Below are positions 34,006-42,111 of a DNA stretch of 64,000 nucleotides, one piece after another (the first letter of the stretch is position 1; each line of letters starts with the position of its first letter). The notes beneath the pieces were generated by a model that saw only the letters and a list, made by a program, of their open reading frames with translations, was not told the DNA's origin and did no database searches. Made by a program: the position numbers and the translations under genes. The DNA is taken from the NCBI GenBank assembly GCA_049652745.1, contig JBASEY010000023.1:1-64000 (forward strand). Reading direction: 5' to 3'. The stretch is from JBASEY01 sp049652745. Its GTDB lineage: Bacteria; CSSED10-310.

Positions 34006-36216
34006 ATGGCAGTTCACTCTCTCTCATCTTTGTTTCTAGCTTTTCTGTTGATTGGTTTACCAGGTATTAGTTTAAGCTTTCTTTTACTCTACCGACAAAA
34101 TAAAGATTGGCTTGCGCATTGGCAGCCAATCATATTTTTTATTCCTCTTCCGGCAGGGTTTTTAGTTGTATCCATCATTATGGAAACCCTGGTTTTATTA
34201 GGAAAGTTGTCTTTTTCACGAGTTCTATCTCTATCTTTAACTTTTAGCGCTTTGACACTATTGGTTTTGTTGAAATCTATCCGCTTTGACCATTTTAAAC
34301 GGATGTGTCGTATTCAAGGCAATTTCTGGGTGGTCGTGCCATATGCATTTTTCATGTTATATATTGTTTTGACAGTGGTTCCGTTTGACTTTATTTTTGA
34401 CTCGACAGATTGCGGAACATATGTCAGTTCAGGTATAAACGCTTTTAAAACCGGGTCATTTCGATTTTACGACTTGGAAATAGCGGAGGCTGAACAAGGA
34501 TTTATCGACTCATTTTATTGCCAGACACCTCCGGAATTATATTCTTCTGCGGCTGATTTTCATTTTGAGGGCATACTTGGGACAGGTTTTTTTATACGTT
34601 CGTTGAGATCCGGCTTGATAGAACCTCGCTATTTTAATTTGCATCCACTTTGGATTGGCTTGTTCGTCAAAATATTTGGTTTGACTCCTGGGGTATGGTT
34701 GGCAACGCCCTTTTTGGGCTTATGCGGCTTTATTGGCATTTTTCTTCTTTCATGGGTTTTAACTGGACGGTTTGCTGCGATTCTTACTGCCGGATTGCTA
34801 AGTGTATTTGTTCTTCAAATTTGGTTTGGCAGGTATATTACAACTGAAATGTCCACTCAGGCCGCCTTAATGAATGGGTTGTCATGGTTGTTGATTTTCA
34901 ACCATGACAGATCGAAAGAACGTAATGATGGACCTGTTTTCCCAGTGCTGATTGCAGCAATGATGATTGGAATATCTCATTTCTGCCGAATCGACAGCAT
35001 ACTCGTCGCTCCGGCGCTGGTCTTGGGAATTTTTATTTGGATTGTTTTTCAAAACAAAACCACTCGTGCTTGGCTGTTTTTGTCCGTCTATGGAATGGTT
35101 TTACTGGCAGCCATATTGTCGGCGATCGTCATTGCTCACAGCTATACTATGGAGACATTAGTGCACGTCAATGTCTATCAGATGACAAAGCTTCATGTCA
35201 TTATGTTGATAATCTGCTTTTTACTCGCGTTTTTCTTGATTCATTACCTAAAAAGACATTCGGGAAAATTATCGGCCTTTTTTCAAGATTATGGTAAAAA
35301 AATTCAAACAACTTTGATTTTATTGATCTGTTTATGCTTCATCTACGGATTGGTCTTTAGGCCCATTCTGAACCCACCGGATTATAAAGCTTTTTATGAA
35401 GCCGATAGTACCACTCGTTCAAGATCTTTATCTCAAATGACCTTGCGCTGGTTGAGCTGGTACTTGTCTGTACCGATGTTATTGGCTGCAATAATTGGAT
35501 TGTCTCTGCTTTTCTATAATAAGTGGTCATTGAATACAGCGCCGGTTTTCCTGCTGTTCGGCCTTTATGGATTTTATTTTTTATATGCCTTGCGCTGCAC
35601 ACCCTTTCATTACTGGGGAATGAGACGTTTTATACCAGTGATTATACCCTCTTTGCTTATCGGGATTGGATATCTTTATCAGGAAGCTTTTCTATGGAGT
35701 TTCAAAAATGAAAAGCTCAAAGTGATGATTCTTTTTGCTTTTGCCTATCTTTCATCATTTGTATTTTTTGCTCGAGATTTGCATCTTATCTACAGGTTTG
35801 TGCATTGGAAAGGGGCAATTGATACCTTGGAAGAAATTTCGGCTGCCGTGCCCTCCGATAGCCGCCTGATATTACCGGATTATCCCGGCTGCTATCTATA
35901 TGTTCCTTTAAAACTCATCTACGATAAAAATGTTTATATGCTCCAAAAATCCGCCGATTTGAACGTTGTTTTGCCGGTCATCCGCAATTGGTTGAACGAC
36001 GATGAAAGAGTATTCGTGATGTCCGATTCCAAACCAAGCATAGATTACTATGAAGACTTCTATATACAGCCAATTCTTGAGGGGCACCCGAAATATCCAT
36101 TAATGGGAAATTTTGTAGAGAAGAAGCCGGACAAAATCAGTTATCATCAAATACATTATTATTTAGTGGAAATAACTGTCCCAAAGACACCTGAAGGCAA
36201 TGATGTTTCAGGTTGA
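34006..36216 (+). CDS. Large polytopic membrane protein, GT-C-like
   Basis: 736 residues with about 14 hydrophobic segments and a soluble C-terminal tail (from about 610). The first outside loop contains DSTDCGTYVSSGINAFKTG, similar in position and character to the acidic substrate loop of GT-C glycosyltransferases; the RIDSILVAPALVLGIF segment resembles the R-x-D/E motif found in the same place in that superfamily. Family membership is likely but no closer name can be given. Its 3' end overlaps the convergent methyltransferase gene by 58 bp. No clear ribosome-binding site is visible, so translation may depend on the small RHH-like gene just upstream. Confidence 0.72.
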   Translation: MAVHSLSSLFLAFLLIGLPGISLSFLLLYRQNKDWLAHWQPIIFFIPLPAGFLVVSIIMETLVLLGKLSFSRVLSLSLTFSALTLLVLLKSIRFDHFKRMCRIQGNFWVVVPYAFFMLYIVLTVVPFDFIFDSTDCGTYVSSGINAFKTGSFRFYDLEIAEAEQGFIDSFYCQTPPELYSSAADFHFEGILGTGFFIRSLRSGLIEPRYFNLHPLWIGLFVKIFGLTPGVWLATPFLGLCGFIGIFLLSWVLTGRFAAILTAGLLSVFVLQIWFGRYITTEMSTQAALMNGLSWLLIFNHDRSKERNDGPVFPVLIAAMMIGISHFCRIDSILVAPALVLGIFIWIVFQNKTTRAWLFLSVYGMVLLAAILSAIVIAHSYTMETLVHVNVYQMTKLHVIMLIICFLLAFFLIHYLKRHSGKLSAFFQDYGKKIQTTLILLICLCFIYGLVFRPILNPPDYKAFYEADSTTRSRSLSQMTLRWLSWYLSVPMLLAAIIGLSLLFYNKWSLNTAPVFLLFGLYGFYFLYALRCTPFHYWGMRRFIPVIIPSLLIGIGYLYQEAFLWSFKNEKLKVMILFAFAYLSSFVFFARDLHLIYRFVHWKGAIDTLEEISAAVPSDSRLILPDYPGCYLYVPLKLIYDKNVYMLQKSADLNVVLPVIRNWLNDDERVFVMSDSKPSIDYYEDFYIQPILEGHPKYPLMGNFVEKKPDKISYHQIHYYLVEITVPKTPEGNDVSG

Positions 36217-37037
36217 GAGCTGTAAATAAGAATTTCACCGGTGTCGATCGTGACGGTTTCAAGGCTTTTTTCAAACATCCAGTTCAGCAGGTTGGCGACG
36301 CCTGTCGCGGAAACGTGCTGTGAGTGACATGTAAATAGTAAAAACTGAAAATTATCGGAGAGAATAGTTTGAATTGACTGTAACAGGGGTAGAAGATCCT
36401 GTTCAATTTTCCAGACTTTACCTTGGGGGCTTCGGCCAAACGTAGGTGGATCCATGATGATAGCATCATATTTAACCCCACGTTTGTTTTCTCGAGTCAT
36501 GAATTTCCCGACATCGTCTGCAATCCATCGGATGGGGTGATTTTTTAAATCATTGGCTTCAGCGTTTTCCCGTGCCCAGGTCACAGCGCTTTTTGCTCCG
36601 TCAACATGAGTCACTTTGGCATTCATTTTAGCGGCGGCCAAAGTTGAATAACCTGTATAGGCAAAAAGGTTCAACACATTGGCATGATGACAATTTTTCG
36701 CCAAATGAGTTGTCAACAAATTCCAGAAAAAAACCTGCTCAGGGAAAACACCCAGATGGCCAAAGCCTGTAGGCTTTACTTTGATGTGTAAATTTTTCCA
36801 CTGGATCATCCAGGATTCAGGCACAGACTTGTAAAAATTCCAATGTCCACCGCCGGTGCTCGAACGAATATAGTCGCCGGATATTTGGGTCCAAAGCGTC
36901 GATTCGGCTTTTCTCGGCCAAAGAGCTTGTGGAGCTGGTCTAGAAAGCAATATATCTCCAAATCGCTCAAGCTTTCTACCATGGCCGGAATCTAAAAGCT
37001 CGTAGTCCTTCCAGCTTGTTAAAATATTTGAGTCCAT
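36159..37037 (-). CDS. SAM-dependent rRNA methyltransferase-like protein (RlmI/RlmK-like)
   Basis: 292 residues, class I Rossmann fold. The SAM site is VLNLFAYTGYSTLAAAKMNA followed by the acidic HVDGAKSAVTWARENAEAN; the target-base motif IV is MDPPTFGRSPQGKVWK, as in RlmI-type 23S rRNA methyltransferases. It lacks an N-terminal PUA domain, having instead about 90 residues with a beta-rich pattern. Cytoplasmic. It lies downstream of the thioredoxin-like gene on the same strand with a 208-bp gap in which I see no gene. RNA as substrate is a family inference. Confidence 0.85.
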   Translation of the reverse strand: MDSNILTSWKDYELLDSGHGRKLERFGDILLSRPAPQALWPRKAESTLWTQISGDYIRSSTGGGHWNFYKSVPESWMIQWKNLHIKVKPTGFGHLGVFPEQVFFWNLLTTHLAKNCHHANVLNLFAYTGYSTLAAAKMNAKVTHVDGAKSAVTWARENAEANDLKNHPIRWIADDVGKFMTRENKRGVKYDAIIMDPPTFGRSPQGKVWKIEQDLLPLLQSIQTILSDNFQFLLFTCHSQHVSATGVANLLNWMFEKSLETVTIDTGEILIYSSQPETSLPSGVFGTVISTK

Positions 37038-37245
37038 TGTTTTATTATCCCGAAAGTTTTTTGTAGAAGACGAGTAATCACCCGACCGACTGGTTTATGC
37101 TAAGTTTGATCTGATAATAAGTCAATGAAACATGAGACGGAAACTAAACTGGCGGATCTTGGACGAATAGCGATAGGGAGAAGGTTTACATCAGTCCTGG
37201 CGACACCTCAATCATTCAAATTGTATAGGTACTCGTAAACTCGGC

Positions 37246-37797
37246 TTACAAAGAAATTGTCGCTGCCAAATGTTTTTTTAATGCGTCTTCGTAAACTTTT
37301 TTCCTTTGCAGCCCGACGATACGTTCAACTTCTTTTCCGTCTTTGAATATTATAATGGTCGGAATACCCCGAATTCCTAATTGTGAGGGTGTGTTTTGAT
37401 TTTTTTGAGTATTCAGCTTTGCGATAACGGCTTTGCCGGCGAAATCAGATGCGAGTTCTTCAATGACTGGAGCCAAGCGACGGCAAGGCCCGCACCAGGG
37501 AGCCCAAAAATCGACTAACACCGGCAAATTGGTATCGGAAATAAAAGACCTGAAATTGCTGTCAGTGATTTCGATCGGATTGGTTGAATCGGTCGTTTTC
37601 TGGCTCACCAACAAGGCTCTATCTATTGAAGCACTGGCTGAATTGCTATCGACTTCTTCAGTTATATCGACTGCTTTTTTTGTAGAAGACCTTCCACATG
37701 CGCCCGACAGTCACGTTTCAATGCCAAACCACGGAAGTATCCACAATTGAAGGGCAATATAAGCGGCAAAAAATATCAAAAAGTACCAACCTTTCAT
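37246..37797 (-). CDS. Membrane-anchored thioredoxin-like selenoprotein (in-frame UGA read as Sec29)
   Basis: 183 residues if the TGA at 37711-37713 is read as selenocysteine. The start is the ATG at 37797, preceded by AAAGGA. Residues 4-24 form a hydrophobic membrane anchor (MKGWYFLIFFAAYIALQLW), followed by WFGIET-U-LSGACGRS, a Ser/Ala-rich spacer, and a thioredoxin domain (about 75-183) with WCGPC (Cys102, Cys105) and the cis-Pro loop GIPT. Without recoding the gene would begin at a TTG inside the spacer, with no anchor. A hairpin with the AGGUCU apical loop of the E. coli fdhF SECIS lies at the right distance after the UGA, and a Sec-type selD is 16 kb away. The domain probably faces the periplasm. 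The Sec29...Cys34 pair may be a second redox centre. The recoding is inferred from sequence; biochemical proof is lacking. Confidence 0.85.
37681..37698 (-). promoter_or_regulatory. Bacterial SECIS hairpin of the thioredoxin-like selenoprotein
   Basis: Minus strand TGTGGAAGGTCTTCTACA folds into an 8-bp stem with an AGGUCU apical region, beginning 12 nt after the UGA. The GG of the loop is at +20/+21, as in the E. coli fdhF element that binds SelB. Confidence 0.8.
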
Positions 37798-38111
37798 ACA
37801 CCATTCCTTTCCATGGGGTGGTCCTCAAATTATAATATAGACGTCAGGCTATAGAAAGAGTTACGATTTTTGCTGGAAATGTCTTCAAAAGCAAATTCGT
37901 TTGTCATTTGATCGATTAAAAAGAACATGGCACAGAGAAGCTTTCTTGTTTGATAATCATGGAGTGAATTCCATGCCTTTCGATAAAATCGCTTAATCGG
38001 TTTGAATTTATCGGAAAAAGACTTTGACTCAAGACGCGATTCTAAATTTTGACAAAAATGGTGAAATAGCGTTTTATACTATCAAGTAGTTTGTTGTTGC
38101 GAGGTGAGCGA
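37798..38111. other. 314-bp divergent intergenic region
   Basis: It holds the start regions of the minus-strand selenoprotein gene and the plus-strand isoaspartyl methyltransferase gene. A perfect -10 hexamer TATAAT (minus strand, 37829-37834) with a weak -35 could serve the selenoprotein gene. No ORF, tRNA or notable repeat was found in the rest. Confidence 0.5.
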
Positions 38112-38825
38112 ATGAAATTGATCATGCTGGTAATTTGTCTGATGTTGGTGTTTTTCGGCTGTTCATGGGCAGAGGAGATGAAAAGCGGTTATTTGGAGGC
38201 CAGGATGCAAATGGTGAAAACTCAACTTATTGATCGGGGCATCAAAGATGAACGGGTTTTATCGGCAATGCGGAGAGTCGAGCGCCATTTATTTGTTCCA
38301 GAGAAATATCGTAATCAGGCTTATGCGGATATGCCTTTGCCGATAGGGGAGGGCCAGACGATATCGCAGCCATATATTGTCGCTTTTATGACAGAGATTC
38401 TAAAGCTTCAAGAGAATGATAAAATTTTAGAAATAGGAACAGGATCAGGATACCAAGCGGCGGTTCTTGCTGAGATTTGTAAAACGGTATTTACTATAGA
38501 AATCAATGAAAAGCTTGCCGAGTTTGCTAAAGAAAACTTGAAACATGCTGGATATGAAAATGTGAAAACGCTCTGTGGTGATGGTTATTTAGGCTGGCCT
38601 AGCGAGGCGCCGTTTGATGTGATTATCGTGACCTGTGCGCCGTCGGATATACCTGCTCCGCTGAAAGAACAACTAGCGGACGGCGGCCGAATGATCATTC
38701 CGGTAGATTCGATTTGGGGGCAGGAGTTGGTATTGTTGACGAAAACGGGTCAGAAAATTGAACGCAAGGATGTTCTCCCCGTAAGATTTGTGCCGATGGT
38801 TCGAGATGATGGAACAAAATATTAG
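38112..38825 (+). CDS. pcm: Exported protein-L-isoaspartate O-methyltransferase
   Basis: 237 residues. The ATG at 38112 is preceded by GAGGTGAG. The enzyme methylates isoaspartyl residues in aged proteins using SAM. Family signatures: RHLFVPEKYRNQAYAD, PIGEGQTISQPYIVA, the SAM motif LEIGTGSGYQAA and the late motif GGRMIIPVD. Unusually for this normally cytoplasmic enzyme, a signal peptide precedes it (MKLIMLVICLMLVFFGCSWAEE), either Sec type I or, with the Cys after FFG, a lipoprotein signal. It probably acts in the periplasm, where a SAM supply is not obvious. Convergent with the histidine kinase gene, overlapping by 4 bp. Confidence 0.92.
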   Translation: MKLIMLVICLMLVFFGCSWAEEMKSGYLEARMQMVKTQLIDRGIKDERVLSAMRRVERHLFVPEKYRNQAYADMPLPIGEGQTISQPYIVAFMTEILKLQENDKILEIGTGSGYQAAVLAEICKTVFTIEINEKLAEFAKENLKHAGYENVKTLCGDGYLGWPSEAPFDVIIVTCAPSDIPAPLKEQLADGGRMIIPVDSIWGQELVLLTKTGQKIERKDVLPVRFVPMVRDDGTKY

Positions 38826-40867
38826 TCTAAAGGCACGCGGATAAAAAACGCTGCTCCTCCCAGTGAGGAATGAGAGCATAAAATCGTTCCATTCATCCCT
38901 TGTATGATTTTTCGGACAATTGCCAAACCCAACCCGATGCCTCCATGATGTTTGGAGTAAAACGGCTCGAATACCGCAAGCCGCTCTTCTTCCGGTATTC
39001 CTGGACCGGTGTCTTCAATTGAAATTTCCAGCGCGGATTTTGAAGATGATAGATTTGCTTTTATCTGAACGATACCTTTGGAATCTATCGCACAAAATGC
39101 ATTGGACAAAAGATTGCTGAAAATTTGAGTCCAAGAATCCACTGGAAGTTCAATGGTTGCAGCGCTTGGATCAAGATAAATTTCCAGCCGGCAATGCATA
39201 GATTCCGGAGGACATAAGCTGGTGGTTTTAAATTTTTTAAGGATATCTTCGAGTGATTTCCGAGGTTGTTGATTTTCATGAAATGAAGGTCTGGCATAAT
39301 CCAAAAAGCGGTGTATAAATCGCTCGAGGCGATCGACTTCATCCCGTATAATCATATGAAACTCTTCTGCTTCAGAATCGAGTCCATCCAGTTCAAGGTA
39401 TTGAATACCGGCTTTTATCGTAGCAAGTGGGTTTCGAATTTCATGAGCCAGACCGGATGCAAGCCGTCCCAAAGTGACAAGATGCTCACTGGCGCGATTG
39501 AATTTTTCTAGACGCATATGTGCCAAAGCCGCAGTCAATTGACAAGCAATTCCGAATAAAGCATCTCTTTCACTATTTGTAAGATCGATCTCGGAATCTC
39601 TCAAAGCAATTGAAAGGAAACCATAAAAATGACCTCCAAACAGAAACGGATAGATTTCAGATGAACGAAATCGATTCAAAATCCGATAAAGCTGAAGTCG
39701 TTCATCATGAAGTTGCTTGATTAGGCCGGAACGCAACTCAAGCGCAAGTTGATTGCGGCTGATCGGTTTGCGAGTTGATTTTATCGTTTCTACCAAAAGA
39801 ATGGGAACATTGACTGTTGCACCGGGTTGGAATCGAGGATCTTCGCCGTCGTGGAAAACAAGCATGTTTTGATTTGAGTCCATCGTGAAGATTGAAAACG
39901 AATGAATTCGAGTCGAACGACGCAATAGATCGGCAAAATCTTTGATCAGTGTCTCTTCTTCGAGGTAATTATTAACAGTCAAGCCAAAGCGATTCAAATC
40001 CTCCAAAAACTCGGCGATATCGGTACTGAATAACCGAAAAGCCTGTTCCTCGATAAAGCTCTTCATGGGCTCAAACAGCATGACTATTACCAGTGATATG
40101 GTGAGCATCGATAAGAAAGTGAGAGGTCGTTTATTCAAATCAAAATGACCTAGCACACCGAATAGAAGCCATAAAATCATGGATAATGTGATAGTCGTGA
40201 CAAGGTATGACGCCAACTGTTTGGTATCGCTCAAACGTTGCCATATAATGGCCGGAATTATCGCAATTGTATAAACAAGACCTGCAATTGCAGACCATGA
40301 AACAATATCCAAGCCCAACACAGTCAATCCGGCAAAAAGGCCGGCAAAAGCTGCTGCAAATAAGCTTACTAGTACAAATATCATCTGGAAGCGCTCTCTG
40401 GAAGATCGGCTTACTTGAATACTGTTACCTAATCGATAGACTCCCCATATAAAAACAGGGGCGGATAATGCCATTGCCACTGAGTCAAGAATGTATTTGA
40501 TGAAAGGCGCAGCAGGTTGATAGGTAAAAAAATAGAAGCAGGTGAAAATGGAGAGAGCGGATAAAATAGAAACAAGGATTCCAAACAGGCGTTCCAGTTG
40601 GTTGAATTGCCTAAGAAATGCCAGGAGAAAGGTGTGAAAAGCGGGTGGAAGCAGAAAAATGCCGATGTAAATCAATAGGGTGGAATTATAAGCCGTGCCG
40701 ATATTCCATAGCGCGAATCCAAATGATAAAAAAGAAAAAAAACGGTTTAGCGCTCGATTCCAGCCGCTGGACTTGAATAAAACATAAAAAGCCAGAAAAA
40801 AATTGATACCCGCCGTGATTATTGTCGATTGGTGAGCCATCCCGTACATACGTTTATTGAAGCTCAA
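38822..40867 (-). CDS. Membrane sensor histidine kinase, PrsK-like
   Basis: 681 residues. About eight membrane segments (15-285), a GAF-like domain (about 310-460), a HisKA dimerisation helix with the phospho-acceptor His475 in LAHEIRNPL, and a HATPase domain with N box (NLLSNAFCAID), G1 (DTGPGIPEEE), F box and G2 (GGIGLGLAIV). This order matches PrsK, the kinase paired with the sigma-54-activating regulator PrsR in exosortase/PEP-CTERM systems. No response regulator is adjacent. Because the nearby secreted C25 genes have sigma-54 promoters, a link is attractive but unproven. It probably starts at TTG 40867 after AGGTG; ATG codons at residues 7 and 10 are alternatives. Confidence 0.87.
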   Translation of the reverse strand: MSFNKRMYGMAHQSTIITAGINFFLAFYVLFKSSGWNRALNRFFSFLSFGFALWNIGTAYNSTLLIYIGIFLLPPAFHTFLLAFLRQFNQLERLFGILVSILSALSIFTCFYFFTYQPAAPFIKYILDSVAMALSAPVFIWGVYRLGNSIQVSRSSRERFQMIFVLVSLFAAAFAGLFAGLTVLGLDIVSWSAIAGLVYTIAIIPAIIWQRLSDTKQLASYLVTTITLSMILWLLFGVLGHFDLNKRPLTFLSMLTISLVIVMLFEPMKSFIEEQAFRLFSTDIAEFLEDLNRFGLTVNNYLEEETLIKDFADLLRRSTRIHSFSIFTMDSNQNMLVFHDGEDPRFQPGATVNVPILLVETIKSTRKPISRNQLALELRSGLIKQLHDERLQLYRILNRFRSSEIYPFLFGGHFYGFLSIALRDSEIDLTNSERDALFGIACQLTAALAHMRLEKFNRASEHLVTLGRLASGLAHEIRNPLATIKAGIQYLELDGLDSEAEEFHMIIRDEVDRLERFIHRFLDYARPSFHENQQPRKSLEDILKKFKTTSLCPPESMHCRLEIYLDPSAATIELPVDSWTQIFSNLLSNAFCAIDSKGIVQIKANLSSSKSALEISIEDTGPGIPEEERLAVFEPFYSKHHGGIGLGLAIVRKIIQGMNGTILCSHSSLGGAAFFIRVPLD

Positions 40868-40918
40868 TCGCCGACACCTGTCAATCAGACCGAGTGACGA
40901 TGTAATTTTTAGGTAGAT

Positions 40919-42061
40919 GTGATAAAAACGGATCTGAAAATGTCCGATTTATTGGAAAATCAAATATTTAAAAATTTGGAAATAAACGAGTGTTTCACTG
41001 TTATTCATTCGGCTAAAAGCCGCTCAACATGTACAAATGCCCCCTGGATTAGATTGACCAAACGTATTTTATCAGAACACGACCCCGATAAAAAAATTCT
41101 GATTACGAGCGCTGGAATGCTTCATTACGATATTGTTCTCAGGGAATGGATGCATAGAGGCGGCTTTTCAAGAGTAATTTTACATAAAGAATTTAACGAT
41201 TGGCCTGAAAATGTTAAAGGTCTTTATAGTTGGCTCGTGAATAATCCACAGATCGAAATCATTCAGGCATTGCCTTCCGGTTTGACTGGCACGTCGAGCG
41301 ATAGGGACAAAAAGAAGGCATATCTTTCAAGAGACCGATTGGTTTTGCAATCAGCATCGATTATCGAAGTGGGTTGTGTAAATCCAAATGGTAGGATGGT
41401 TGGTTTATTGAAGGCTATAAATCCGCAGTTTCAAACCATCAGACGATGGTTTCTTTCGAAAGAAGAGAGGTCATCGATTGAATGTTACAAAAGATCGAGT
41501 TTTCAACCGCCTGACGACATGGGTTCATTTAATGAATATATATGGCATTTCACTCGAGCACGCTTCACTCCTTGGCCGGATGAAACCATGGTCGATTATT
41601 TGGACAACCTATTGGCTCGTGGTCAGGTGGCGCCTTATTCAGCAGAAACTGTTTTGAGACGAATTATCGAGGAGAAGCGAATTCGATCGAGCAATTATCT
41701 GGTTAGGGGAAATCATCCTGTGGTTTGTTTCAGCGGTGCTTCATGGAAGGTTGCTAAAACCTTGTTTACTTGGCAAAACCATCTGCGTCGACTCAGATTC
41801 GAACCATTTGCAATTGGGATAGCGAAACACAGACTGTCGGATCTGGCGATCCATCCGGTTATTTACGGCTCCGAAGCTGAGTATTCTATTTTGGATGGGG
41901 AAGAGCAATGGAAATTCCAGAAATATGACCGGTTTTCAACAAAATGGATCGATGAAGCTGAATGGCGTTGCAAAGGTGATTTGAATTTATCTTCTATCGG
42001 CGAAGAAAACCTGGCGATTTTAGTGCCTTTCAGCGTAATCAAAATGAATACTTGGCAGTGA
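40919..42061 (+). CDS. Conserved-looking protein of unknown function
   Basis: 380 residues, no signal peptide or membrane segment, so cytoplasmic. It starts at GTG with AGGT upstream; the ATG at residue 8 is an alternative. I do not recognise a named domain. Noticeable blocks: KILITSAGMLHYDIVLREWMH in the first third; YSAETVLRRIIEEKRIRSSN and HPVVCFSGASW in the middle; FEPFAIGIAKHRL, HPVIYGSE and WIDEAEWRCKGDLNL towards the end. The last blocks resemble a set of uncharacterised proteins in other phyla that share the order VVCF - YGI - PVIYG - EWR.GDL. The stop codon lies inside the sigma-54 promoter of the next gene. Confidence 0.8.
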   Translation: MIKTDLKMSDLLENQIFKNLEINECFTVIHSAKSRSTCTNAPWIRLTKRILSEHDPDKKILITSAGMLHYDIVLREWMHRGGFSRVILHKEFNDWPENVKGLYSWLVNNPQIEIIQALPSGLTGTSSDRDKKKAYLSRDRLVLQSASIIEVGCVNPNGRMVGLLKAINPQFQTIRRWFLSKEERSSIECYKRSSFQPPDDMGSFNEYIWHFTRARFTPWPDETMVDYLDNLLARGQVAPYSAETVLRRIIEEKRIRSSNYLVRGNHPVVCFSGASWKVAKTLFTWQNHLRRLRFEPFAIGIAKHRLSDLAIHPVIYGSEAEYSILDGEEQWKFQKYDRFSTKWIDEAEWRCKGDLNLSSIGEENLAILVPFSVIKMNTWQ

Positions 42062-42067
42062 TATTGC
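42053..42067 (+). promoter_or_regulatory. Sigma-54 promoter of the fourth C25 peptidase gene
   Basis: TGGCAG-N5-TTGC with exact 10-nt GG-GC spacing, 45 bp before the ATG at 42112. It overlaps the stop codon of the preceding gene, so the peptidase is separately controlled although the genes nearly touch. Confidence 0.82.
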
Positions 42068-42111
42068 TAAGTATAAAGCGATTTGATAATGGGGCTTTTG
42101 AGGAGAATGAG

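Noticed and set aside
38040..38090. TTGACA...TATACT as promoter of the isoaspartyl methyltransferase gene
   Set aside because: The spacing is about 20 bp, too long for a standard promoter.
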